DNA from: Actinacidiphila rubida
GTDB taxonomy: Bacteria; Actinomycetota; Actinomycetes; Streptomycetales; Streptomycetaceae
Length of the DNA: 64,000 nt
Direction: 5' to 3'
Assembly: GCF_900110255.1 (NCBI RefSeq)
Contig: NZ_FODD01000003.1
Coordinates: 234,643-298,642 of the forward strand
The position numbers and the translations under genes were made by a program. The notes beneath the pieces were generated by a model. It worked only from the letters and a program-made list of their open reading frames with translations. It did no database searches and was not told the DNA's origin. Shown here piece after piece: positions 27,450 to 34,824 of this stretch. Position 1 is the stretch's first letter; the number at the start of each line of letters is the position of its first letter.

Positions 27450-27649
27450 CATGCGCCCGCGCGGGCGCGCCCCGGGTGTTCCGGTCTCTCCGGCGGTTCC
27501 GGTTTCACCGGATTCCGTGGTTTCGCCGTCCCCCGGGAACCGGCCGCCCGCTCAGGCGAGTCCACCTGGTGACGTGTCTGTGACCCGTGCGGGCGACACA
27601 TCGTATGAGCAGCTATGCTGCGGCAGACGATGCGCGCGGCGCGCCGTAC

Positions 27650-27723
27650 GGGGCGGTAGCTCAGCCGGTTAGAGCAGCGGACTCATAATCCGCCGGTCGT
27701 GGGTTCGAGTCCCACCCGCCCCA
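27650..27723 (+). tRNA. tRNA with CAT anticodon (elongator Met or Ile2)
   Basis: A 74-base cloverleaf: GGGGCGG/CCGCCCC acceptor stem, GCTC/GAGC D arm, GCGGA/TCCGC anticodon stem with CTCATAA (CAT at 27684-27686), and GTGGG-TTCGAGT-CCCAC T arm. The paired G1-C72 and lack of three consecutive G-C pairs next to the anticodon loop rule out initiator tRNA. Elongator tRNA-Met and the lysidine-modified tRNA-Ile2 share this anticodon; I cannot separate them by eye. A TATGCT box at 27614-27619 may be its -10. Confidence 0.93.
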
Positions 27724-27854
27724 CTCTGCACTCCTGTCCCGCCGTGACACCGTCACCGGGCCGCGACGACACCGGCCCGTCGACCGGGTGGCGCAGCCGC
27801 CGGTCGGGAATCCCGGACGATCCGCTTTCCGCCTCGGCGCGGTCGGTCAGCCGT

Positions 27855-28256
27855 TCAGCCGTGCACGGTGCTCGCGCCCCGTGCGCACACGACGTACAGC
27901 GTCAGGTCGGCCGCGGCGGTCCGGCCCGCCTGCTGCGTCGTGAGGTCCTTGCGGACGGCGATGGTCCATCCCGTGGCGTCCGCGGTGGGACGGTTCTCCA
28001 GCACGTCGGCGGGGGTCGTGGACAACCGGCTGCCCGGCGCGGCGGACAGCGTGAAGCCGCCGCCCGTCGCGTTCTCCTGCGGCGGGCACGTCAGGGTCCT
28101 CGGCGTGCCGTCGGCGCCGCCGGCGATCACGCTGCCGGGCACGGCCTCCGGCCGGACGGTGTCCTGCGGAGCGGCCGTCGCGCTGCCGGCGGTGACGGCG
28201 GTGACGGTGAAGAGCGCGAACGCGCCGACCGCGGCGGTGCGCATGCTGAGACCCAC
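27855..28256 (-). CDS. Small secreted protein of unknown function
   Basis: 133 residues that I do not recognise. A signal peptide (MRTAAVGAFALFTVTAVTAGSATAA) is followed by about 100 residues with two cysteines, in TLTCPPQ and YVVCARG, which probably form a disulfide. Otherwise the mature part is rich in Thr, Ala and Gly with alternating hydrophobic residues, suggesting a small beta-domain. GTG 28256 has AAGGAG seven bases upstream and is preferred to the ATG four codons later. It is a single gene between a tRNA and the lipase. Confidence 0.7.
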   Translation of the reverse strand: MGLSMRTAAVGAFALFTVTAVTAGSATAAPQDTVRPEAVPGSVIAGGADGTPRTLTCPPQENATGGGFTLSAAPGSRLSTTPADVLENRPTADATGWTIAVRKDLTTQQAGRTAAADLTLYVVCARGASTVHG

Positions 28257-28480
28257 GGGCGGGCTCCTTCCTGATCCGGTGACGGGAAGCGCGGTCATTG
28301 GAGCACGACGACCGCGCGTCACCGCGGACAGACACGCTGGGTGACCTCCCTTGGCGGCCTCCGGGGCCCACCTCCGGCGCGTGCCCGGGCCTCCGCGTGC
28401 CCGGTCCTGCGCGTGCTTGGTCCTCCCGGCCCCCGCCCGCGATCCGCCCGCTCCCCGCCGGCCGCCCCGGCCGCCGTCGC

Positions 28481-28533
28481 CGGTGCGCCGTGCCGCCCCC
28501 GGACCCGCCGGGGCGCGGGGCGGCACGGCACCG
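28481..28533 (-). terminator. Terminator hairpin after the lipase gene
   Basis: The arms 28481-28499 and 28517-28533 pair over 17 base pairs with a 2-base bulge, around a 17-base loop. It begins four bases beyond the lipase stop. It has no T-run, as is common for streptomycete terminators. Confidence 0.75.
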
Positions 28534-28536
28534 CCG

Positions 28537-29487
28537 TCAGCCCACCAGGGGCCCGGTGACCGGCAGCACCACCTGGCACGGGATCGGCCGCTGGTGCGCC
28601 GGGTCCAGCGCGTTGAGCACGTCGGTCAGCGCGATGGGGTCGTACGCGATCTCCAGATGGTCGCTGGCGTCCAGCGGGCACTGGTCCTGCACCGTGATGT
28701 TCGTGACGTTCGGCGCCGCGGGCAGGAACGCGTTGCCGTACGGGGTGACGACCTCGTCGCCGGTGGTCGTGATGACGGTGTAGCCGACCCCGGGCTGCGT
28801 CTCGCCGCCGGAGTTGAGGTCGGTGAGGAAACCCGAGCCGATCTCCTGCTCGACGCAGGCCGCGCAGGCCGGGCCGACCAGGAACTGGTTCGCCGGTTCC
28901 AGCAGGCCCAGTTGGCGGGCGAACTCGGTGATGCCGTCGAGCGTGGTGCCGTTGTTGCTCGGCGACAGTGCCACCAGGCGGTCCGTCTTCGCCGCGCCAC
29001 CCAGGTACTTGAGGTAGTAGCGCGGCATCATGCCGCCCTGCGAGTGGCCGACCAGGTCCACCTTCGCGGTCCCGGTGGCGGCGAGTACCTGGTCCACGAA
29101 CGACGACAGCCGTGCGGCGCCCGACTCGATCGATCCGGTGCCCTGGATCGGCGAACCGGCGGACGGGCCGCCGTAGTCGAAGGCGAAGACGCAGTAGCCG
29201 TTGTCGGCCAGCAGCGGCGAGGCGCCGCCCCAGTCGTCGTTCATGTTCTCGAAGGTGCCGTGCACCAGCACGACCGGGTACGGGTGGGCCGCGCTCGGCC
29301 GGCACGACCAGTCGTTCGCGCCGGGCGGGGCGACCGTCGGAAACAGGAAGCCGCCGACGAAACCGCTGCTGAAGTGGTAGTTCACCGGCAGCGGCCAGGA
29401 CGCCGCGGACGCGCCCGCGGTGACCCCGAGGGCGAGCCCGAGCGCGGCAGCGGCCGCCGCGGCCATGCGGAGAAAGGTCCGTTTCAT
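28537..29487 (-). CDS. Secreted triacylglycerol lipase/esterase (alpha/beta hydrolase)
   Basis: 316 residues. A signal peptide ending near GASAA is followed by an alpha/beta-hydrolase domain. The oxyanion region is PVVLVHGTFEN, the nucleophile elbow is LVGHSQGGMMPRYY, and a late SDHLEIAYDP offers the catalytic histidine. Five cysteines probably form disulfides in the secreted enzyme. It resembles streptomycete extracellular lipases that hydrolyse triglycerides and p-nitrophenyl esters. It is transcribed away from the PucR-type gene, a probable but unproven regulator, and ends at a strong hairpin. Confidence 0.88.
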   Translation of the reverse strand: MKRTFLRMAAAAAAALGLALGVTAGASAASWPLPVNYHFSSGFVGGFLFPTVAPPGANDWSCRPSAAHPYPVVLVHGTFENMNDDWGGASPLLADNGYCVFAFDYGGPSAGSPIQGTGSIESGAARLSSFVDQVLAATGTAKVDLVGHSQGGMMPRYYLKYLGGAAKTDRLVALSPSNNGTTLDGITEFARQLGLLEPANQFLVGPACAACVEQEIGSGFLTDLNSGGETQPGVGYTVITTTGDEVVTPYGNAFLPAAPNVTNITVQDQCPLDASDHLEIAYDPIALTDVLNALDPAHQRPIPCQVVLPVTGPLVG

Positions 29488-29852
29488 GCTCCGGTACCGT
29501 CCCTTGCTCTGGAAAGTGGGGAAGAATTCCGGTCAGTGAGCGGCGCGATGCTAGGAAGCGTGCCGAGGGCGGTCAACGGAGGTTTCCGCCGCGCGGAAAA
29601 GCCCGTCGGAAGATGCCTGGAACCGCGGCGCGGGCAATCGGGGAACTGTCACCCGCGGCACAGGAATCCGGCCGCCAGGCCCGCGGCGCACGACCGCCGG
29701 GCCGCCCGTCCGGCCCGCGCCCCGGCCCGCGTCCCGCGCCCGCGTACCGTCCGGGACCGGCGGGCAGTGCGGCCGTCACGCTGCCGGAACGGCCGGCAGC
29801 CGTCCCTGTCACGTCTATTGACTCACCAGTAACATCGCCGCATACTCGCGGC
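29488..29852. other. Divergent intergenic region, lipase/PucR gene
   Basis: These 365 bases carry no gene on either strand. Most is GC-rich and featureless, but 29811-29850 is AT-richer and holds the promoter of the PucR-type gene. A second AT-rich patch at 29490-29540 probably contains the lipase promoter, though I could not assign its boxes. Confidence 0.5.
29818..29846 (+). promoter_or_regulatory. HrdB-type promoter giving a leaderless PucR message
   Basis: TTGACT (29818-29823) and CATACT (29841-29846) are separated by exactly 17 bases. The transcript would start about seven bases later, at or next to the GTG at 29853, and there is no ribosome binding site before that GTG. This fits a leaderless mRNA. 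Confidence 0.6.
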
Positions 29853-31070
29853 GTGGAAGGTCCCTGGTCGCGAATGCCGGCGCGTTTCGCCGCGGAAGTG
29901 AGAAAGGAGCGCTCCTCTCTCGCGGCCGAGATCATCACCGAGATACGGCGCCACGTCCCGGATTTCTCGCGGCCGCTCGCGGGGCAATTCGGCGCGGGAA
30001 TCCAGCAGGGCGTGGAGACCGCGCTGGAGCAATTCGCCGACCTGCTGGACGGCAGCGGTGAGGGCGCGCTCGGCGAGGAGCGGCTGCGGGTCCACCGGGC
30101 CCTGGGGCGGGGCGAGTTCGCGGAGGGACGCAGCCTCGACGCGCTCCAGGCCGCGTACCGGGTCGGCGCCCGCGTCGCCTGGCGCCGCTACGCCCGGGTC
30201 GCCGGCCGCACCGGACTCGGCTCCGACCGCATGGTGCTGCTCGCCGAGGCGATCTTCGCGCACATCGACGAGCTGGCCGCCGCGGCCGTCGCCGGCTACG
30301 CCGCCGCGCGGGCCGACGAGGCCGGCACGTTCGGCCGCCGCCGGCACCACCTGCTGGACCTGCTGGCGTCCGGCGCCCCACCGGGCGCGGTCCGCGACGC
30401 CGCCCGGCTGGCCGACTGGCCGCTGCCGGTGGGCGTCGCCGGCGTGGCACTGGGCCCCGCGGCCGCGCCGCCGGGCGCGGCCGCAGCCGTGCCGGGCCTG
30501 CGCCTGCCCGACCTGGTGCTGGCCGACCTCGACGGGGCGGAGCCGTGCCTGGTGGTGCCCGAGCCGGCGCTGTACCTGCGGGACGGGCAGGTCCAGCGGG
30601 CGATGCAGGGCAGGGGAGCGGTGATCGGCCCGACGGTGCCGCCGGACGCCGCCGCCGACTCGCTGCGCTGGGCCCGGGCGATCCGCGCCTGCCTGCCCGG
30701 GCCGCACGCCGCCCGCGGTCCGGTGGACGGCGAGCGGTGCCTGCCCGAACTGCTGCTGCTCGGCGACCCGTCGCTGGTGAAGCTGATCGCCGACCGGCGG
30801 CTGAGCCCGCTGGCCGCTCTCACCCCGAAGCGCGGCGAGCGGCTGGCCGCGACGCTGCTGGCGTGGCTGCAGACCAACCGCGGCAGCGCGCCCGACGTCG
30901 CCGCCCGGCTCGGCATCCACCCGCAGACCGCGCGGCAGCGGCTGCACCAGGTGCAGCGGCTGTTCGGCCCCGCGCTGGCCGACCCCGACGCCCGCTTCGA
31001 GCTGGAAGTGGCCCTGCGCAGCCGCCTGATGGCCAGCGCGTTCGGCGCCGCGCCCCGTCTCGGCCTGTGA
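29853..31070 (+). CDS. PucR/CdaR family transcriptional regulator
   Basis: 405 residues. A long N-terminal helical region (with GRSLDALQAAYRVGARVAWRR, typical of this group) leads to a degenerate GGDEF-like middle. The C-terminal PucR helix-turn-helix reads LLAWLQTNRGSAPDVAARLGIHPQTARQRL. It is the same family as FasR in this window. GTG 29853 is chosen because it coincides with the predicted transcription start; ATG 29874 is the alternative. It may control the divergent lipase gene. Effector unknown. Confidence 0.85.
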   Translation: MEGPWSRMPARFAAEVRKERSSLAAEIITEIRRHVPDFSRPLAGQFGAGIQQGVETALEQFADLLDGSGEGALGEERLRVHRALGRGEFAEGRSLDALQAAYRVGARVAWRRYARVAGRTGLGSDRMVLLAEAIFAHIDELAAAAVAGYAAARADEAGTFGRRRHHLLDLLASGAPPGAVRDAARLADWPLPVGVAGVALGPAAAPPGAAAAVPGLRLPDLVLADLDGAEPCLVVPEPALYLRDGQVQRAMQGRGAVIGPTVPPDAAADSLRWARAIRACLPGPHAARGPVDGERCLPELLLLGDPSLVKLIADRRLSPLAALTPKRGERLAATLLAWLQTNRGSAPDVAARLGIHPQTARQRLHQVQRLFGPALADPDARFELEVALRSRLMASAFGAAPRLGL

Positions 31071-31265
31071 CGCGCGCCGGCCGCCTGCGCCCGTGACCTG
31101 CGGTGGTCCGAGACGTGGCCCTCCCTTCACCCGGCGTTCCGGTCACGCAGGGTGGCCGGGCGGCCGCAGGGACGTGACCCGGGAGGGAGTTTCCCGGCAA
31201 AGCCGTGAGAAGCGGAAGGCCAGGGTTACGCCTGGGGCGAGCGTTCCTTTAATGTCCATCCCGCC

Positions 31266-31898
31266 ATGGATTACTGCTACGCGTGCCGGCGTCACCTCAA
31301 CGGCGCGTACTCATGCCCGGGGTGCGGGACGCCCGCGGACAAGCTCGCGCTGCCCGCGGTCACCGACACCGCCACGCTGCCACCCGTTCCGGACGACGAC
31401 CCCGGCGGGCGGGACGGACGCGCGTCACGACGCGCCGACGGGCGCCGCTCGGCCGCCCGCAGGGCGCGGCGCGGACGGCAGCGGGCCGCGGTCTACGGTG
31501 TCGGCGCGATCGCGGTGGTGGGCGCGCTGACGATGTTCTCCATGGCCGCGCTGTCCGGTGGTGGTGGCGGCGGCTCCGACCCCGGCGTCGGCGTCAACCC
31601 CGTGGTGACCGGCACCCCTTCGGGCGCCGCGTCCCCCGACGACGCGGGCCTCTTCCCGTCCGGCCGCCCCTCCTCGGGCCACCACGGCGCGTCGCCGTCG
31701 GGCTCGGCCTCGCCGTCCGCTTCGGCGACCACCCCCACCGCGACCGCCACCCACACCACGGCCGCGGCCACCACGCCGCCGGCGAGCCCGACCAGGACCC
31801 ACCACACCCCCAAGCCGACGGCCACCACCACCCAGCCGCCGTCGTCCCCGACGCCGACCAGGACGCCGTGCAAGAAGGTGCTCTGGTGGTGCCAGTGA
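31266..31898 (+). CDS. Zinc-ribbon membrane protein with Ser/Thr/Pro-rich tail
   Basis: 210 residues, not matched to a named family. An N-terminal double CxxC knuckle (Cys4/Cys7, Cys17/Cys20 in CYACRR and CPGCGTPAD) should bind zinc. A basic stretch then precedes one membrane helix (AAVYGVGAIAVVGALTMFSM, about 75-97). The remaining 110 residues are Gly, Ser, Thr and Pro-rich, probably outside the cell and possibly glycosylated, ending in CKKVLWWCQ with a likely disulfide. Topology resembles cytoplasmic-sensor/wall-spanning proteins of streptomycetes. Start ATG at 31266. It is probably transcribed alone. Confidence 0.68.
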   Translation: MDYCYACRRHLNGAYSCPGCGTPADKLALPAVTDTATLPPVPDDDPGGRDGRASRRADGRRSAARRARRGRQRAAVYGVGAIAVVGALTMFSMAALSGGGGGGSDPGVGVNPVVTGTPSGAASPDDAGLFPSGRPSSGHHGASPSGSASPSASATTPTATATHTTAAATTPPASPTRTHHTPKPTATTTQPPSSPTPTRTPCKKVLWWCQ

Positions 31899-31924
31899 CT
31901 CCCCGCGCCTAGGGTCCGCGGACC

Positions 31925-32377
31925 CTAGGCGGAGGCGGGCGATCCGCCCGCGGGGGCGTCGCCGAGCATGCGCTGGAGCAGGTCGCGCAGGGTGCGGCGG
32001 TCCTGCTCCGAGAGGGCGCCGAGCGGTTCGCGGGCGAAGTCGAGGGAGGCGCGGAGGTGGGCGGCGGTGTCGCGGCCCTGCTCGGTGGCGGCGGCGAGCT
32101 TGACGCGGCGGTCCGCCGGGTCCGCGCGGCGCTCGGCGAGCCCCTGGGCCTCCAGCCGGTCCACGATGCCCGTGACGTTGGACGGCTCGCACTTCAGGCG
32201 CTGGGCGATCTGCCGCATGGGCATCGGGCCGGGGGCGAGCAGGGCCAGGACGCGGGCCTGCGCACCCGTCAGGCGGTGCACGGCGGCCGCCGCGTCGTAC
32301 TCCTGGTAGTAGCGCGCCACGATCGTGCCGATCAGGTCGACGACCTCGGCGGTCAGCGGGTCCATGCGGCGTGTCAT
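31925..32377 (-). CDS. MarR family regulator
   Basis: About 150 residues. The winged helix-turn-helix is clear: ALLAPGPMPMRQIAQRLKCEPSNVTGIVDRLEAQGLAERR with the ADPADRRVKLA wing. It lacks the N-terminal reactive cysteine of OhrR; its only cysteine is in the recognition region (KCEPS). So although ohr is nearby, thiol-peroxide sensing of the classic type is not supported. ATG 32377 is chosen; an upstream TTG/ATG extension to 32416 would cover the AT-rich operator region. It is divergent from the NADP-dependent oxidoreductase, its most likely target. Confidence 0.85.
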   Translation of the reverse strand: MTRRMDPLTAEVVDLIGTIVARYYQEYDAAAAVHRLTGAQARVLALLAPGPMPMRQIAQRLKCEPSNVTGIVDRLEAQGLAERRADPADRRVKLAAATEQGRDTAAHLRASLDFAREPLGALSEQDRRTLRDLLQRMLGDAPAGGSPASA

Positions 32378-32399
32378 GGGAACCAGGGTAGTGGTTTGC

Positions 32400-32429
32400 T
32401 TGACAAAGTGAAACATCCAGGACCATGGT
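32400..32429 (+). promoter_or_regulatory. Promoter of the MDR oxidoreductase gene
   Basis: A perfect -35 box TTGACA (32400-32405) stands 18 bases before CATGGT (32424-32429). The whole segment 32390-32460 is strikingly AT-rich for this genome and includes TTAATTAA at 32429-32436, a good place for the MarR protein to bind. Confidence 0.45.
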
Positions 32430-32487
32430 TAATTAAGAACATGAATCTTTGCCATGATGAAGTTCCATGGCGGAAGGAGCCGGTCCC

Positions 32488-33495
32488 ATGCCCACAAGCC
32501 GCGAATGGCACCTGACGGCCCGCCCCCAGGGCTGGCCCGTCCCCGGCGACTTCGCCCTCGCCGAGGCGGAGACCCCGGAGCCCGGCCCGGGCCAGGTCCT
32601 CGTCCGCAACCTCTACCTCTCGGTGGACCCGTACATGCGGGGGCGGATGAACGACGCCAAGTCCTACGCGGCCCCGTACGCGCTGGGGGAGCCGATGCTC
32701 GGTGCCGCGGTGGGCCGCGTGGTGGCCTCCGCCGCCGACGGGATCGCCGTCGGGGACCACCTGCTGCACGGCCTCGGCTGGCGCGAGTACGCGCTGGTGG
32801 ACGCCGCGCACACGGTCCCGGTGGACCCGGAGGCCGCGCCGCTGCCCGCCTACCTCGGCGTGCTCGGCATGACCGGCCTGACCGCGTACGCCGGCGTGCT
32901 GCGCGTCGCCCGCCTCGCCGAGGGCGAGACGGTGTTCGTCTCCGGCGCCGCGGGCGCGGTCGGCAGCCAGGCCGGCCAGATCGCCCGGCTCAAGGGCGCC
33001 TCGCGCGTCATCGGCAGCGCCGGCTCCGACGAGAAGGTCGCCCTGCTGCTGGACGAGTACGGCTTCGACGCCGCCTTCAACTACAAGAAGGCGCCGGTGG
33101 CCGAGCAGCTGCGGGCGGCCGCGCCCGACGGCATCGACGTCTACTTCGACAACGTCGGCGGCGACCACCTGGAGGCGGCGATCGGCGCGCTGCGCGTGCA
33201 CGGCCGCGCCGCGCTGTGCGGGGCCATCGCCCAGTACAACGCGACCGAGCCGCAGCCGGGGCCGCGCAACCTCGCGCTGCTCATCGGCAAGCGGGCCTCG
33301 CTCAACGGCTTCCTGGTCGGCGACCACCAGGACCTGCGCCCGGAGTTCGTCCGCGAGGTGGGCGGCTGGCTGCGGGACGGCAGCCTGCGGTACCAGGACA
33401 CCGTGGTCACGGGAATCGAGCACACGCTGGACGCGTTCCTTGGACTGCTGCGCGGTGACAACACCGGAAAGATGATCGTCGCCCTCCCCGAGTGA
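32488..33495 (+). CDS. NADP-dependent oxidoreductase, zinc-free MDR family (CurA-like)
   Basis: 335 residues of the medium-chain dehydrogenase/reductase superfamily without the zinc-binding cysteines. The N-terminal part has PGPGQVLVRNLYLSVDPYMRGRM, and the Rossmann nucleotide site is VFVSGAAGAVGSQAGQIA near residue 155. Relatives (leukotriene B4 dehydrogenase, curcumin reductase) reduce double bonds conjugated to carbonyls using NADPH, often as detoxification. ATG 32488 has AAGGAG eight bases upstream, better than ATG 32467. Divergent from the MarR gene. Confidence 0.88.
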   Translation: MPTSREWHLTARPQGWPVPGDFALAEAETPEPGPGQVLVRNLYLSVDPYMRGRMNDAKSYAAPYALGEPMLGAAVGRVVASAADGIAVGDHLLHGLGWREYALVDAAHTVPVDPEAAPLPAYLGVLGMTGLTAYAGVLRVARLAEGETVFVSGAAGAVGSQAGQIARLKGASRVIGSAGSDEKVALLLDEYGFDAAFNYKKAPVAEQLRAAAPDGIDVYFDNVGGDHLEAAIGALRVHGRAALCGAIAQYNATEPQPGPRNLALLIGKRASLNGFLVGDHQDLRPEFVREVGGWLRDGSLRYQDTVVTGIEHTLDAFLGLLRGDNTGKMIVALPE

Positions 33496-33528
33496 GGTGC
33501 GGGCGACGGCCGGCGGGGTCGACACCGG

Positions 33529-33553
33529 CACCGCGATTCACCACCGCGATTCA
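33529..33553 (+). repeat. 12-bp direct repeat upstream of ohr
   Basis: CACCGCGATTCA occurs at 33529-33540 and 33542-33553, a period of 13 bases. The second copy runs into CAACAACCGTTG, a short inverted repeat (CAAC-N4-GTTG). The array is about 50 bases before the ohr start, where a regulator or sigma factor would bind. Confidence 0.65.
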
Positions 33554-33600
33554 ACAACCGTTGCAGGCGCGACCGCACGCCCTACCAGGAGGACCTGCTC

Positions 33601-34029
<429 letters not shown>

Positions 34030-34043
34030 CGGATCCGCTCGTC

Positions 34044-34073
34044 AGGGCCGCGCTCCGGACGGGGCGCGGCCCT
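34044..34073. terminator. Bidirectional terminator between ohr and tetR
   Basis: AGGGCCGCGCTCC and GGGGCGCGGCCCT pair over 13 positions (one T-G) around a GGAC loop. It touches the stop codon of the convergent TetR gene and begins 15 bases after ohr. Confidence 0.85.
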
Positions 34074-34717
34074 CACGCGTTCCCGGCCGCGCCCGGCGCG
34101 CACCGCTCCTCGCCGGCCGGGGGAGCGGGCGGCGGCGCCAGCAGGGACAGGAAGTCGCGGAAGGCGGCCGGCATGTCCACCGCCCCGGGGTCGAGCAGCC
34201 ACTGCACCTGCAGGCCGTCGACGACCGCGGCCAGCAGCGTCGCCGCCTGCTCGGGGGTCAGCCCGCCGGGCAGCCGGTCGCCGTACTCCGCGCGCAGCGC
34301 CTCCGCGCCGCCCTCGCGCACCGCCGCGTAACGGTCCCGGAAGTAGTCCTGCGCGGGGTGGCCCTCGGTCACGCTGTCGCCGGCCAGCACCGTGAACGCC
34401 TGGACGATGCCGGGCCGGGTCGCGTTGTACTCGACGAGGTTCGCCACCACCTCCAGCGGCCAGGCGCGGCCGTGCAGCGCCGCCGACGCCATGTCCCACT
34501 GGTCGCGCGCCTCCAGGACGGCGACCAGCAGCGCCTCCTTGGTGGCGAAGTAGTGCATCAGCCCCTGCTGCGTCAGCCCCACCCGCTCGGCCACCGCGGC
34601 CAGCGTCGCCCCGCGGTAGCCGCGTTCGGCGATCACCTCCGTCGCGGCCTGGATTATCTCCGCGCGCCGCCCGCCCCGCTCGGCCCGCCCGCCCCGCTCG
34701 GCCCTGGCTCCTGTCAT
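34073..34717 (-). CDS. TetR family regulator
   Basis: 214 residues. The DNA-binding domain reads IIQAATEVIAERGYRGATLAAVAERVGLTQQGLMHYFATKEALLVAV, followed by a helical ligand domain with the BetI-like DYFRDRYAAVREGG region. An N-terminal six-residue motif RAERGG is duplicated. ATG 34717 starts just before the conserved domain and follows a GAAGGGG run. The gene is divergent from the GH3 beta-glucosidase with only about 100 bases between them, so it is the probable repressor of that gene and itself. The inducer is presumably a sugar or aglycone. Confidence 0.87.
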   Translation of the reverse strand: MTGARAERGGRAERGGRRAEIIQAATEVIAERGYRGATLAAVAERVGLTQQGLMHYFATKEALLVAVLEARDQWDMASAALHGRAWPLEVVANLVEYNATRPGIVQAFTVLAGDSVTEGHPAQDYFRDRYAAVREGGAEALRAEYGDRLPGGLTPEQAATLLAAVVDGLQVQWLLDPGAVDMPAAFRDFLSLLAPPPAPPAGEERCAPGAAGNA

Positions 34718-34752
34718 GCCCGTCAGCCCCTTCCGCAGGGGGCCGAGCGTAC

Positions 34753-34771
34753 AAGATAACGAGAAGGTAAC
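34753..34771. promoter_or_regulatory. Direct repeat in the tetR/beta-glucosidase gap
   Basis: AAGATAAC (34753-34760) and AAGGTAAC (34764-34771) repeat with an 11-bp period, one helical turn. They form the only AT-rich patch in the gap. On the minus strand TACGCT at 34750-34745 could be a -10 box for tetR, so a protein bound here would block it. Confidence 0.42.
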
Positions 34772-34824
34772 CATCCCTACCGGCCGACAGGCGATCCGGG
34801 TGCCCGCGGTCCAGGATGGCCGCC

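Noticed and set aside
27344-27723. tRNA-associated integration site (att) with a mobile element
   Set aside because: No integrase, no direct repeat of either tRNA 3' end in the window, and flanking genes look like core genes.
31925-32377. MarR gene as OhrR for the nearby ohr
   Set aside because: The N-terminal reactive cysteine of OhrR is absent and the gene is divergent from an oxidoreductase rather than ohr.
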